NCBI GenBank assembly: GCA_037074765.1
Contig: JBAMDO010000139.1
Coordinates: 62,001-126,000, forward strand
DNA: 64,000 nt
Direction: 5' to 3'
DNA from: Mansonella perstans
Taxonomy: Eukaryota > Nematoda > Chromadorea > Rhabditida > Onchocercidae
Positions 1 to 15,226 of this stretch are shown here, piece after piece. The notes below the pieces were generated by a model. It was not told the DNA's origin. It saw only the letters and a program-made list of their open reading frames with translations, and did not search any database. A program made the position numbers and the translations under genes. Every line of letters begins with the position of its first letter. Within the stretch, counting starts at the first letter, position 1.

Positions 1-22
1 TCTAAAGAAATCAAACGGTTAC

Positions 23-2587
23 TTTGATAATAACTGTATCTTCAAATGAATTTTCTGGAGCACTGGCGAAATAAATAGGGTACAAGGATAACGGTGTATG
101 ATCATTTCGGTCCAGAACACGGACAAACACATGGAGTACAGAAGTAAGTGGTACTGCGTTCAGATCGCAAGCTTCAATTGTTAACCAATAGGATTCGCAT
201 GCTTCACGGTCGAGAACTGCCGAATTTCGCAATATTCCTGAAAATTTATGACTTGTGAGATTTTATGAAAATACTATAGAAGAATTAAATTGCAGTAACA
301 AATTTTTAAAATTGCTTCTCGTAAAAAATTCTATTATAAAGTATATGGAAAATACAAAAATAATTACAGATGAAAAAAACTCTTCTGAAATTAAATCTGA
401 ATTAGCAGCCTTTTCATACCTTCCGGATCAACGGTGAAAAAACTGATTCCATCCCCATCAATAATAGTATACTTTACAGGCATTCCTGGGTTGTCTGGAT
501 CAACGGCATTCAAAGCAAGAACTTCAGTCCATATGGGCATATTTTCTGCAAAATAGTGCAAAATAACCGGAAAATTTGAGTAATTGTTCACAAGACGAGA
601 AATATCTCGAAATTAACCGGTATAAATCTTAAGATTTTCAATGTTTAAAAATTTTCAAAACATTAAAAACGAAAATAAAGTGTATTTCTCACCATAAATA
701 GTTGTTTCGCGTGCAATATCATCAAAAAGTGGTGGAAACAAATTCTCATTTACATCCGAAAACTCCACAAGTACTGTACATATAGAACTTAACATCGGTT
801 CGCCGTTATCCATTGCCTGCATTTCATCGATATAACATTTTTAGCAATGCAGTAATTTCTATATTTGATCAACAACACAATAAGCTACACAGTTAATCAA
901 TAGCCAGTCAATGAATAATAAAAGAACAAGCAACTAACTTCCACAGATAAATTGTAAAGACTAGTTGTTTCAAAATCAAATGGCTCATCGGTGTTCACAA
1001 AAATACATCCGGTATCTTCTTGTATGCGAAACGGTAACGTATCGGGCGTTTCAGCACTACTGTCAAACTCATAGACCACTTCACCATTTTTACCCTCATC
1101 AGGATCCCATGCAGCTACACAAGTTAGTAAGGCGTTATTTGGATAATCTTCCGGAATTATTACCTGAAGCGTTGGTTAACACTGAGATTATGTCACTGTT
1201 AGCATATATTATGAAATGGAATTACAGAAAAGAAAAAAGGTCACATAGGTTGACACGAAAAGACATTTTTGTAATAATATTAAGAGAAGTAAGAATAATG
1301 CTACCAATCAAGAAAAAAAGCAGTATAATAAAGTTAACATTTCTATTTAATTGCCGTTAATTGTTGTTGGTTAAAAAATAAAACAACCAATGATATTTTC
1401 GAACATTTATTTTTAGTGATTGCTATTAATTTAAAAAAATTCGAAAGATTCATACTTTCCGAGTACGTTCAGCACATAAAGGAGCGTTATCATTGATATC
1501 AGTGAGTATAATTGTAACATTCGCAAACGAAACTTTCATCGGGTTTCCATGATCGAAAGCCATAACGGTGAGTCTAAACGGTATATTTCAAACAAATTAA
1601 ATTTTTAAATTCCCATTAAAAAATTGGAAATATAAAATCGCAGGTAGAAGAGAACGATCTACCGATGAAAGGCCATCTCTTCACGATCGAGTTTTTTCGC
1701 AATTTGCAAAATACCAGTGTTCTCGTCAATTTGAAAATGACTTTGTGAATCGATTATTTGATATCCAACTAGTCCATTGTCACCATTATCATTGTCGTGG
1801 GCTAACAATGCTAGAAGCTTTGTTCCAATTGCAGCATTTTCTGCTATATGCACGCGATAATAAGGCTGAAAGAGTGATAGAAATGAAAAATGAAATATTA
1901 TATCGGTGGAAAAGTGACAAACCAAGTTCGTTCTATCTGTAGAAATAATATCTTTTTAGTCAGATTCGAAAATTTTTGAATACCTTCTCGAAGCGTGGCC
2001 TATAAACATTAGCCTCAGTGACCAAGACTGTGATAATTCCATCAGTGCATCGAACAGGTTGTCCCCAATCACAGGCATTTATTTCAACGATATATTCCAC
2101 TTGCTTCGTTTTATTTTTGTTTTTTAACAGGTCTATCAACGGCGCCAGTAGAATAACTTCACCAGTAAATGGCTCCAGCGCAAAAAATCTGTCAAAAGTG
2201 CTGAGTCGTACCAGGCCGGCATAGCCTATATCACCGTCGTGAGCTTCTACTCGTCCTACCACCTTAAAGAACTGATTTTAATTCAAATTCCACTCTACCA
2301 GCTCTATATAGTTTAAGCAATAATCCATTAACCATTGATGATATGTTGGTGATAAATGAAAGCAGTACTATCACTTCCCACTATCATTTATATATATTCG
2401 TACGATTATTATCAGTTCTCATTATCATTAAGAACTGCATACAAATCATAATGTTATTATTAATCTGATAAAACTTTTTATTATTAAAAAGCTAATCAAT
2501 TCAGCTTTCAACAAAACTAATACATTAACTGAAAACAATGAAATATATTTTATAGAATTGTTTAATTTAAACAACAAAATGCTCCGT

Positions 2588-2620
<33 letters not shown>

Positions 2621-5600
2621 CTCGTGTTCTTAAACACTAAAATATAATTCATTTATATTAAGATCTATTTCAAATCAATATTTTCTTGTTCCACAGATGG
2701 TTTTCATTGTACAGTAATCGATGTGAAAGAAAATAAGGAAAGAGAAAAAGAAACTATCGCATTAGCTAAAAACAAAAATTTCAGTTTAAAAAAATAATAG
2801 AAATTTACTTTTCCAGGTGGAGTATTCACTGATACGAGAAGTACAGCTTGATCTATGAAAACTGGTGAATGTTCATTTTGTGGTTCACGCAGAAGCGAAG
2901 GTTTTATTTTCGGAAGTGAGTTCGTACCGTTGATATACATGCTGATCATTACTTCACTACTTCGTGAAAATGGCCATCCAGCATCAGATGCTCGAATTCT
3001 AAGTATCCACTGAGATTCGTTCTCTGGTGGTTTCCGCTGTAATAGAACCTGAAATGGTGGTTCGGTTCAAATCTGATGTGTTCTATGTTTGAAATTTTTG
3101 TTGCAGAAGTTACGTCAATTAAGCAAGATATTAAAAACTGAAGGTTCTCTGAGGTTTTTTTTTTTGAAAATCAAAAAACTTTTTTTTCTGACGTCTTTGC
3201 TAAGTATACTATTCTATTAAAACCGATATCATACTTCGCCTGAATCAGGGATGACAGTAAAAATGGTCATAGTGGTAAGACCTTCACCGAGCAGTTCATA
3301 ACGGACATGACCATTTCCGCCACTATCAGCATCCAGTGCCTCTGCTTTAAACAGTACCTTGTTGAGTGGATAATTTCGAGGAAAAGCTAAAAATTTAACT
3401 GATTTTACAAATGCTGGTATTTATTTCTTAATCTGTGAAAATCATTTTTTGATATTTTTCATCCAATTGTTTAGCTGCGGAAAAATTAAAATAAGAAAAA
3501 TATAAAAGGCAACATCCGGAAAAAAGCTATACTGGTAACTAACAGCACTTCATTCAGCTATATTATTCATTGTTAATGTGATAGCGTCTTTTTACGAGAT
3601 TAACTTACCTGTTTGCTTTCCAAGCTTTTTTATGCAGATTTATTTATCTTCTCACCAATTAATTTTTCAATCAATAACGTTGAATACTTCTAACCTTTCA
3701 AATTTCTGAACTTCTCCATCCTTCAGATATTGCAAAGCAAAATATTAAGAGCGAGTATTTTTTTTTAAGAAAAACCGGAAAGTTTACAAACAACTTACTT
3801 ATAGGATCACCTCGAGCCCATTTAACAGCGAAAGTTGGACAATGATCATTGCTATCTATTACCTGCACTTTCACTTTTTTCCTTACTTCCAAAGTACTGT
3901 TCAGAAGCTGAAATAATCATTCCGCATCAAGATAATAGCTTCAGTTCGCTATTAAAATTTTCTAGTAGTTTGCTATGACAAGTTAGATGTATTTAAATTA
4001 TACAGTTAATATTCATGAATTCCCCTACTTTCTCTTCCTGTGATTATTTTTATGCTGGACTGTCATGATTAATGAAACGCTAACCTTGGCAGAAACTTCA
4101 AAATGATACAGTGACACATTTTCGTAATCAAGCCATTTAATTATTCTTAAATGTCCACTCTTCTCATCAACAGAGAAGGGCAGATTCCCGTCAACGTTTG
4201 AAATTGAATATCTGTTAAAGAAAGTTTTCTTGATTTATGTTTCATGGTTATATCAAATAACAAAGGATATCTTCTTTTCATACATATCTATTAATTACAA
4301 CTTTTCGATTAATTTATTATGCGAAATTATAACAGCTGATAGTTTTGACTATCTGATATTCTATTTTGACATGAAAAGACATCATTATGGGTTCCGGTTC
4401 TATTTTTTTTTACCCAAATCGCATTTTCAAACAAAATTTTTGCTATTTTATGGGACGGAAAATAAGTAATCGAAATGATTAATTTATATTATAGATATGT
4501 TATTGTGATACAAACCTTATTTGCTCATCATCTCCATCGAAACCATTTACAACGTGAGCTTTCAATTGTGTCACAACATAACCTAGCGGTACCGATTCGT
4601 TGACAGTAATTTGCACCGGTAAACCATCAAATTGTATCATTCGTTTGCCTATCAATTGTATGCTAATGTTTTCCACCAGATCAAAGACAAAATCATCCAT
4701 GGCAATTGCTTTCAATTGGATAAACCAATCAGCTTGTGGCCAAATACCTAAAATAATTCCATTTCACCAAACACTTGAATTTAATTCATACTGAATTTTT
4801 CCGATTTAGACCAAATGTGCATGTGGATGACAAATACTCTAGAGTGATCTAAAATGTTTAAATGCTCGAAAGACTAATTGTTGAAATATAATTAACCATT
4901 TTGAATCATTTTTAAAATCCCATGCAGAAAATGAGAAATTTTTCGTTTGTTCAATAATGAGAAAGCAGGCGAGGAAATGAAATATATGTTTATTTCAAAA
5001 AACAAACATTTGTTCCACAAAAACACTAACCAGCGATAGTTTCAACCAGCCAAATATTGTCACTGCTTGAATCTTTCTTCACGACAAAAGCATCAGCATA
5101 TTTGCCATCAACGATTTCCACTTTGATAACAGCATTTGCTGTCACTCCTTCTATCCTGGCTATCGCAACAGTTTGAGTGGCATTCCATAGATTGACTGAT
5201 ATTGGTTTCACCTCAACTTTTAACTTTCGCTCATCCTTCTCCACTGGCTTTACTGTTATTACCTATGAAATTCACAATTTACAATAATAGACTACGGTAA
5301 TAAGGAGTTTCAATAACAATGACAGCCATGATGGAAAATCGGGAGTAAAAGTGATATTGACAAAAAAAGAGCTAATTATCATAATGATTATTAGACCTAT
5401 CATCAAATTAACAAGCTAAAGTCAGATATTTTCGCCTGATCGAACTATGAAAATGAATTACTCATTCGTGGAATCATAGGTCTAAAGTACTGAATTTCTG
5501 CAACATCAATTTGAAAAATTGGCTAATAAGAAAAAGATATATTTCATAATTGTTGTCTGCTAATAGCAAAGAATTTTCAAATAATAAAATGAACCGCTTT

Positions 5601-7518
5601 AGCTTTATTGTGATTGAAAAGATCATTTTTATCATCAGTATGGGCCTTTTTCCGGAATAGCCTTGAAGCTCGATCTTCAGCCAAAAGTGTCAATTCATAA
5701 GTGCCAGATTCTAAGGGTCGCAAATTTCGGACAGCACCAGAAATCGGATCAACCATAAAATCAAGTGACCATTCCACTAATGAATAATAAATTTGACTAT
5801 TCAGAGCAATATCAGCATCAGAAGCTTGCACATGTAAGATGGTGGTAAATGGTGATATCTGAAAAAAAAAATGAATGGGGCATAGAATCTTGGCATTTAC
5901 AATAACTTATCAGTTTAAACAATGTCGCTAACCGATCTCTTTCTATTTTATAAGTTTATGTAACATGCCGCTGTCGCAAATATAATGACAAATATAGTGA
6001 ATAGTCGACATTTATGGGTGCATGAATTCATATACTCAAATTTCACAACTCATTATTAAGCAAAATGAAATTAAAACAAACATTTTGTTTCACTTCAGTT
6101 CGATATTCGTCTTTCTCAAAAATTGGTTCCGCATCATTCTGATCCGTAACAAATAAGTTAACCAAAACTGTTGTCTCCAAGTTTGTAGCATCCTTTCGTT
6201 GACATGATGCTTTGACAAGAAATTCATATCGCTCCTAAATTTAAAACGATTCAAAAGTAATTGGTATGTCAAAAACATAATGGTAAACTTCACTAATCTC
6301 AGAAATCATGAAAGCTTTCTAGAATGTACACAGAACTGTTTGGAATATAAGTTTAAGAAGTTTCAGTCTTTAAAAATCATACTAACAACCAGTTAATATC
6401 TCAATGATTTTTTGCGCATTTTTTTTTATTTTACAAACAGTAACAGTGGTTGTGTGTAATGCATCGAGCTTTTCACTTTTCTCGTGGATTGATGTCAGCT
6501 ATATAAAAATTCAATTAAGTCATCGCCAACATAATTGAAATCGAGCTAATTTAGTACTCCCGGGATATTCCATTCCTTTTAATATTTCTTTAATCATTCC
6601 AACATTAGCAAACCTTTAGCTCCCGGTTGAGTATGCCATCGTTCCGATATCGAATTCGCAGAAATGCAAAATCACCTACGGTCTTTACTTCAGCTTTGAA
6701 ATATTGCTTCTCACCCTAAAAAATTTAAATTTCATGTTGATTAAATTAAAGTTTCGTAGGATGAGATAAGACGTGTAGTTTTTTTAAAAAAAGTGTCATA
6801 TTTCAGTCATATTTTGAAATTTATTTCTGCTATAATTAAAGTTTATGATTGTTTGTTAATCAAAAAAATAAAAATGAATTATAAATTAACGATAGGGAAT
6901 TCAAATGCAACATATTTGGCATTACCTCGACAATTCGAAATTTTAAAATGGCATCATCGTTCGGTAATGGCACACCCATTCGGATGGGTTCATTTACGGT
7001 CGCGTAAATGTCTTTGCCACGGGCGTTCTCTTCCAGTGATACATTGTAAACTGGTGCTGTAAACTGAAATTGATTTTTTGAAGTTTATTAGCCAAATTCA
7101 AGTTTACCGCGAGTAGTTTAATATATCAAAATGAATTGAATTTTATTTTCGAATTTTTCGAAGATAATTAGAGGGTAAGTTGTTTACTTATTATGAGATC
7201 CTAATGAATAATGACACTGAATGGAGAACAGAGATCACTAACTGCAAAATACTTGTGAAAAGATTCTTTAAATTTAGAATTCAGTTTACTTTTTAGTTGC
7301 ACTAAATATCTTTTCTTATGTGTATTTAATAGAAAAAAATGAAATATTTTCTACTAAATTCAACTTCTGGTATATTATTATGAATTTATTAGAATCGATA
7401 AATATATATCTATCCATACCTGAAAATTATCGATCTTGAATTCACGATTTTGGGTTGAACTGGAAAAATTGCAACCGAACAATAACAGAGCTAAGAGCAA
7501 TAGACGGCGATTAGCCAT
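23..7518 (-). CDS. Large cadherin, N-terminal 1042 residues (18 exons; continues off the left edge)
   Basis: Calcium-dependent adhesion receptor of the giant Fat/Dachsous class. Exons (high to low): 7518-7420, 7063-6926, 6715-6614, 6234-6094, 5858-5595, 5262-5031, 4747-4516, 4211-4085, 3907-3799, 3386-3235, 3048-2809, 2262-1984, 1865-1663, 1573-1456, 1163-939, 816-693, 545-420, 237-23; all phases agree. The ATG opens a signal peptide (MANRRLLLLALLLFGCNF). About nine cadherin units follow. Linker motifs are visible: DQNDAEPIF near residue 145, IDSNDHCPTF, TDINDNAPL, LDRNDHTPL; mid-domain calcium motifs include DADSGGNGHVRY, DNDNGDNGLVGY and DPDEGKNGEVVY. Several units (residues about 160-400) have lost most of these acidic motifs. 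No membrane segment is reached, so the protein is far longer. C. elegans cdh-3 or cdh-4 is the likely class, but I cannot choose. The family call is firm; the orthologue is not. Confidence 0.93.
2587..2623. repeat. (CT)n microsatellite in a cadherin intron
   Basis: A nearly pure CT run broken once by TTCC. It lies in the cadherin intron between the exons ending at 2809 and starting at 2262. On the gene strand it reads as GA repeats, so it is not the polypyrimidine tract of that intron. Confidence 0.9.
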
Positions 7519-10500
7519 TGGTCAATTGTAACTTTATGAGGTAGTTATTGTTCAAAACAATAAAAGTAACAAAAGCAGAATTATCAATGGCAGTTGTAGC
7601 AGCTGAGGCAGACATAAGCAGCGATAATAATAGGTGCAATTGATAAATTGACCTTGAAATGGTAAGTTGTTATTTCCTTTGATTGCTTAGCAAATGGCTA
7701 AGAAATGGCATTCTAGCGAATTAAAGTTTTGAGAATTCAGAAATCCACTGCTTTGTTCCTTCTTATTCTAAAAATCTGAATAATAAACTATCGGTAGAGC
7801 AATGTACAAAAATATTCTCAAGCGACTGAAAATATGATTTGGACACAACGATGCTACTTGGCCATTAATATTACAGTAAAGTACGAGTGTACAATAATTT
7901 GAACTTTTAATAAGTATATATTTTTAAACAATTTTCTTCATTAAATCTGTTCCCGCGCTCTCTCATTAATACATTGGTGATAATATTTATCTCTTTAGAA
8001 CAACTTCATCTTAGAAGCTTTTTAAAAAAAACTTTTCCGGCTGGGAAAATAAAAGTCCAAGAAACTGGAAAGACTTATAATGAGAAGTATTTGATTAAAA
8101 AGATGGGAAAAAAGAAAGTGGTCGGAAAAGAGTAAAAACTTGGAATTCAAACAAATTGGGCGATCGAATATCATCGTTAAATAGAATTAGGGTCGATTAG
8201 GGGAATCTTTCTCTCGGTTTTTGGTATCATTAAGTAGATGTACGCTTGCGGGGATATTATAATTGCATAAATTAACGTGTACAGAGAAGGGATTAAAAAA
8301 ATTTCGTCTGCTTTTAACTAAAAATACTTTTATCTTACGCAAAATACTTCATTCATTCATTCTTTCAGAGGTTTTCAACGAAGCTTTTATGTTAATTGCT
8401 TTGAATTATAAAGCTAAATTTGACAATTCCATTAATGGAGTATTTCAATTCCATTCAGCTTGGACACAAACAAGAAGAGTGAATTGTATCCCGTGAAAGA
8501 GGTGAGGCTGTTCAATTTATGCATTTTTAATCTTCATAATATTGCAGAAAGTTCTATGAAAAGACTTTTTAAATTTTCTTGTTCAAAATTTGAACTTTGA
8601 AAGCAAAAAGGAAGGAGAAAATGAGTGAGATATAATTTTCAACTGAGCAAAGCCCATATGAATTATTTTTAGTAAAAGATTGCAATTCACAAATTTGAAA
8701 TAGGTTTCGCTTTTTGGATCATTTAGGCTAATAATTAAATCAGAGTTCAAGTAATTAACTCCTATCACATCATAACCAATGAATTAACATCAGTTCATTT
8801 CATTTTAAATTTAAAAATTTCAATAATTTATGTAATGAAAGTAAGTTTATAAAATTCCTCATAGCATTTTATTTGTTAATTTTCCTCTGTCACTGATTAG
8901 AGATTGGAAAATGAGTGAGAATAAGTATCAGAAGGAAAAAAAAAAATGAGCGAAACGTGTAAAGGGTGTGATATTGACGTTGACATATGTTTAGATGTGA
9001 AAGTGGAGAGCGGAAGACATTAACCACTGTAGAGGTCATCTGGTCGATATATGGGAAACAGTGTAGATTGACCCTCATTGATCTTCACTAAATAGTCTCT
9101 GCTTTTTCTCCTGCATAAAGGGGGCTATCTCTCTTAATCATTTCAACTTATTTTCATTTCAAGTGGTCCAAGCTGCTTCTTTACTCATTCATTTTAATAT
9201 AATAAGATCCTTTTCAATTTAACTAACTCTATAACAAACTCTCTCTTCCTTTTTTGTTTCTCTCTTTCACTCGTACAATTAGTTAATTTCTTTAAAAGTA
9301 ACATTGAATTTTTTTTATCGTAAAAATAAGCGAAATTTCGTGAAAAATTAAAGAAAGCAGCAAATAATAAATCAAACATTTCAAATTACTAACTGAATTA
9401 TCAAAGCTTAAATAAAAAGACTGATAATAAAGGATAAGGATTAAAATATTCATGATTGTGTTATTATATGTCAAAAATAACATAATATAGGATAAATAAA
9501 GAATTATGAATCGTAATGTACAATTTAGTGTGAATAGTTTGAATGGCTTGTTGTAAAATGAAATGATCTAATTTAATTCCCAACGGATAAATTACACATT
9601 TGTTGATAAATTTCGAAAGTAGAGATATCTTGGAAGAATATCAAGAATCGTTTACTTCCATCCATTACAATCCTTCACTTCTTAATTATTGCATAGGGAT
9701 AACGTTGAGTAAACTTAGCTCTAATTTATCAGATAATTTGCGTCTGAAGACAAAAAGATCGAAGATTAATCGAACTTTAATCCAACGATTCATTTTTAAA
9801 ATCAAAAGTTTAGATTTTGATGAAGAACAATGGCAAATTATCTAAAATACAAATTTATGTCAAAGCATACGTCAATTAAAAAATTTCAAGAATATTTCTA
9901 AATTAAACAATAAAAGTTATCTGTAGTATTGATGTTGCTGGCACCAATTAAGCATTGTTTACAGTGCTAGTTTGCTTTTTTACTGTCTAACTAAACAAAT
10001 GTATAGAAATTTTCAGCTAATTAGAAAGAACTTTTCTTCTTATCTCTTTTAATTTACTATCCTTTCACTAGAAACAATGACATCCTTCCAAAACCACTGA
10101 TATCTAGGCAGTTCGCTAAAGATAAGGATAGCAAATATTAATGATAGTAATATACGGTTGTGTTTTAAAACAACAATGTGAGCTATTATTGGCATATTGG
10201 CATAGATATACTTCAAAATTTAATGAGAAAATTTTAAAAAAGCGATTTTAAAGGACAAATGTTTCGAAAAAAGTTCTTTTTCAGCGAAACTAAGGGGTAG
10301 AAGTTAAGCATTATCATTTCGTTAATTGCTTTTCGTCTTTTGAAGCCACATTTTGACTCTTCGTATGAGAATGTCCTCGTATAAGTGGTTGAATTTAATT
10401 AAGCTCAACAGTCTGAGCTCAACTAAATTAACTAAAGCTCGAACATAAAATAACATTAAGAAATTATGCAGCAAAATGATTTACGACGATGGAAATAGTA

Positions 10501-10653
10501 TAACTTCTAATTTAAAAATTAAAGTTCCCAGAACGTCCAAAAAATTCACAGAAATCAAGATGAAACTAATTACCACAAGATGATATTATTTCTTTTGATA
10601 AAAAATTTCCGTTGAATAAATGATAAATGAGCCATGCTATAAACAATAAAAGA

Positions 10654-10684
10654 AAGCCGCCTTCTCGAATAAGAAGGCTGGCTT
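10654..10684. repeat. Short strong hairpin
   Basis: AAGCCGCCTTCT and AGAAGGCTGGCTT are reverse complements except for one bulged base, with a 6-nt CGAATA loop. It is GC-richer than its surroundings. It could be a structured RNA or chance; no host gene is visible around it. Confidence 0.5.
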
Positions 10685-13600
10685 CAAAAGTTCTTGTCCT
10701 TCGAGATTAAAAATTTCTGTAGACAGAAAAGGATAAAAATGAAAGCTCTATGCACTCGTTCAATTTTTTTAATCTCAGTTACATTTAAATTTAATGATAG
10801 ACAGGCTACCTTTTTAATTTCTCGTAACAAGGAAATTGGAAACTTTGGAAAAACTTCCAAAGATTCAGAAAAGCGAGCCAAAGTATTAGATCTCAATGAC
10901 GAAGTAAGCAACAGAATATCCACATATCGGCAGATATTTGCTAGATAACTGTTGAAGCAAATCACCTAATCGCACTTTCATTAGACGATTTAAAGAAGGC
11001 AAAATGTGAATTTTATGATAACTTAAATTGTATGATAACGTTCTAAAGTAATACAAAAACACTTTTAATTCATTCACCCTTTCCTGTGATATATTTCATG
11101 AAAATTTACCAAGCAGGCAGTAATGTTGTATGAATTTTTGAAAAAAAAATTAACATGAATTTTGAAGTTACTTAACTGAAGGAAATTTTCAGATTTCTCT
11201 GAACAATGCAACAATTACTGGAAAAAAGATGATTTAGATTGTGACTGATTGACAGTCAAAATATATGACCATATGGTTTGCTGCTACCAATCTCTGGTAA
11301 TAACGATTTGGCGGAATTCTTTCAAATGAGTAAATTGTTAGCGTAATATACTCATCGTACATTTACTAAATTATAACTAAGAGCAGTCAACTTTAGCAAG
11401 CATTATTTTGATAAGCCTAATTTGCATGAAAATAACAAAGTAGTTGAAGAATTTTATAACTTAATGATCTGAATTATTTCTTACGGATCAAATCTAGGAG
11501 TGTTGAAAGTTTTTATTCATGAAATCTTCAAATTTTCTTCCTTTGAGATTTGAACTCAATTTAATTTTGAAAAACTCAGAAACTCCTATTAGCATGAATA
11601 TAATGAAGGAAATTATATCGAACTGAAGATAGGTCAAATGCATCAAATTTGTATCATTAAGAGCAGCAATCATCATTACATGCCACTAATAAGCACTATC
11701 ATTATCATTACAATCAGTTTATGCCATTGGAAATCATTTGAGATTTTCGCGGAAAACCGAGTAAATAACTGGAAAGAACTGAGCTTATAGATCAACACTG
11801 CTACAACTGGCAATTATAGTGGCCTTTTTAGTGGACGGATGGATAACTTTCTCATTATTTTCTTCTTTACTGTATGCATATCATAAAAATTTAAACAAAC
11901 AATCTTAAGACAAATAATCCGATCAGTCATTTCTTTCTCCCTGTTCCTCTACGACCGATACAATATTTTCATTTCTCTCTTTCGCTATAGCAGTAAAATT
12001 AATACCTTCTAACTTAACATTTAGTTAGTTGTTTAAAGATTACGAAAGCTTATAGTGAAGGATTATAAGTTACGCTTTTCGATGAAAGTGAAGAAAACTA
12101 TACTAAAATAGAAGAATTTCTAAAGAGATCAATGATTTGCTAATCTTGCAAGCAATTTCGAACCTGCTTAACCAAACAATTTCCTCTCAATTATTTTCAA
12201 CACTTTAATTTAATTTGCATCATTACGAAATTCGAACTCTAGTCTTGTTCAATTTCTTATGTATTATCCAAGAGTTTAGTATTTTTTTCAAAGCTTTCAG
12301 AATTTTTGACACACAATGAAATCTTTTCATCTTTACAACAATATAAATAGAGCAAATTATGGTATCGTTAAAACTAAGTACCAATAAATATGGATAGTAA
12401 TATCAAATTTTGTATTTTATAAAGTGAAAAAAATGATAGGAATGAACAAAGAGAAGTAGTAGATGCAACGTTTTCAGTGGCATCATTTAGAGTGACGGTT
12501 TAAGAGTGATGAAGTGGCATTAAAGTTCTCCCTTTGACTCATTCTCTCTTTTTTCCTATCGTCATTTTAGTGGGCAGTAATAGATAAAAATTATCACTGA
12601 CCAGCTGTATTATATTAATGTATCAAATATTAGTGATACCTATCACCATGTATGATCGGCAAACGCTTTTATGTTTGTTTTGTGATTAACATTGTGATTG
12701 TGAAGCTGAATTATTTATGCTGTAGTTTTGAAATAATAAAAGTCAATACTTGATCGTGCCTGAACGTACAAATGATTGAAAGGACAAAAGAAATTTGTCA
12801 ATAAATTCATTCTTAGTAAAAACGATTGGAAATCAAAATGGCACAATTGTTATTTGAAAAATATATAAAATGTGCTTAATATTCGAGATTTTGTCATTTT
12901 TCGAGATGCAGGAATATACATATCACTTGAAAGATAATTCATTTGTAGATAATAAGCTTATTATTCACTTCGGCATAAATTTATTTTCAATAAAAAAAAC
13001 AACTCAAGGAATAAAAATACGAATTTCAAAATTGTTTTATAAATTCTATATCATCGAATAACACAATATCGCCAGGTAAAAAATAAATCAGGCGACGAAA
13101 CTTCTGATAGGAGAGAAAAATGCCATTGCCATTTTAACAACGATTTTTTCCCAATAACGAGAAATAATTGCATCTCTAAAAAGAACGTTATTCAATGTTT
13201 AAAGTATGGAAAAATCCCTGAATTGGTAGATTTCATCGATTTGTAGCAAGATTTTTTTTTAGAAATATTTCCATAAGTTCCAAAGAAGAAACGATTGTGG
13301 AGAATGATTTCTCCAGTAATCAGATTTACTTAAAAATGTTTGAATTTATAAATCGAATTGAAAGTAATATTAAAATAATCTACAAAATTTGTCAATTTTC
13401 ACCAATGGTAGGCATAGGAAAAAGTGGACAAATAAAATTTTTGTTGGCAAAAAGAAGAAATGAATGAAGACAGAGAGAAGGAGTAAATACATCTCAGTTT
13501 TAGAAACTTAATTCATGACTAATAAATATATGAGGGCTTTTTCTTTTCAGTGTACAACTAAGCCATTCGTATGAAATGAATAAAACTTTCTGCAATGTAC

Positions 13601-14675
13601 TGAAGAAGAAATCAGTCAATGTAAGTGAAACGTCGAAAAGATATGTCTGCTCTCTTGATCACGCCACGCCGCGCGAGAAAAGATTGCTGCTTTGTTTACC
13701 AAGAAAAGCATGAAGAATTACGATAAAATTTATTATACTCTACGGACAATTTTTGTAACCTGTAATTTCATCGACCTTTTAAACCCTTACTTCCTCCAAT
13801 GCCACAATTATCGTGCAACAAAATGAAGACGTAGAATTATTTTTTGGGGCTTAAATTGATATTTGTCAACATTTCTTCCACTTCTCACATCCTTACATAC
13901 AAATAATCCTTCAAAATTTCCCTTCTTGCAAAAAAAAAATCTTAGACTCTATGAGTGAATGGAATATCAATCGGACAATTTTCAATAAACACATCCATCT
14001 TTTGCATTTAAGACTAACTGAATACAATGCAAAAAGTTTAAAGACTTTTAAATTCAAAATATACCGAAAAAATATTTGAGGAGACTAAGATCATAAAGCA
14101 TCAATTTGCAGAACAATTCTGTCTAATACATCCAATTTCAAATTTGTTCTGACAGGTTTTTCTGGACTGTTTCAAACGTTAACTGATATTTGAATATGAT
14201 AAAAGAAGAGTGGACGCCTTCGCTTTCGTCAGGTACAACAAAAAAACAAGGAAGTATCGATTTTAAAAAGGGACCAATTTTTCATGGTCGTTATTCTTGC
14301 GAATGAAAAATCTACCAACGAAATGCAATTACTAATTCTATTTTATCTAAATCCACTATTAAAATGTTATATTACTGTGTGATAACATTTTGATAAAATT
14401 ATTTTAAAGATGGTGAATTAAATTTTGACTGAAAAACTTTATCGTCATTGTTATAAATTAAAGTAATTTTACGAAAAGTAAATTGTTGGCCGTAATTTGG
14501 ATAATTTTATTTGATGGAAAAATCCAACTTTAAATTAGATTCCTGATTGAATAGTGGCTGAAGAGCTAATTGTGATTAGTCACGCAATGATTAAGAAAGA
14601 AAAGGAAATTTACATTGCACAACATTTTTCATCGTAATTTTATTCAATTTTTTTTAAATGAATGTTACTATAGAC

Positions 14676-14940
14676 AGCTAGCGTTTAAACATATCCTATT
14701 TGTTCACTTATTTATTGTTTATTTATTCAAATATATTTTCAAATAACATAAAGTTTTGAAAATAAAATGATGATAATAGGATACGAAGTGATTAGATTAT
14801 GTCACTATGGGTAGCTAATGCCTAAATATATCCTATTTGTTTACTTATTTTTGTTTACTTATTTATTGTTTATTTATTCAAACATATTTTCAAATAACAT
14901 AAAGTTTTGAAAATAAAATGATAATAATGATTGATAGGAA
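14676..14940. repeat. Diverged tandem duplication, about 137-bp period
   Basis: Two copies begin AGCTA at 14676 and 14813. Both contain CATATCCTATTTG or a close variant, then TTATTTATTGTTTATTTATTC and CAAATAACATAAAGTTTTGA followed by AAATAAAATGATRATAAT. The second copy has an extra internal TTTTTGTTTACTTA, so the units differ slightly in length. Confidence 0.85.
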
Positions 14941-15172
14941 ATGATTGAATTGAGATTTGAGATAAATTGAATTACACAGGCAAAGACATTTATTTTAAGA
15001 GGTGCAAGCGGAACGATAAGAATGAATGAATGGCCAGCGCTGATAATCAAAGAAGGCGCAATAAGTAAATGCTGAAACCATTCACCCTTCTACAGACACT
15101 ACGCCATGGCGTAAATAATGCTATAAATTACCTCAGAGGCAGCTCAAACAATGATTATTTCTCTTTATATGC

Positions 15173-15195
15173 ATGTATGTATGTTTAGACATGTT

Positions 15196-15226
<31 letters not shown>

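Noticed and set aside
9600..9845. 81-codon plus-strand frame in the desert
   Set aside because: It lacks an ATG at its start, splice partners and any recognisable motif.
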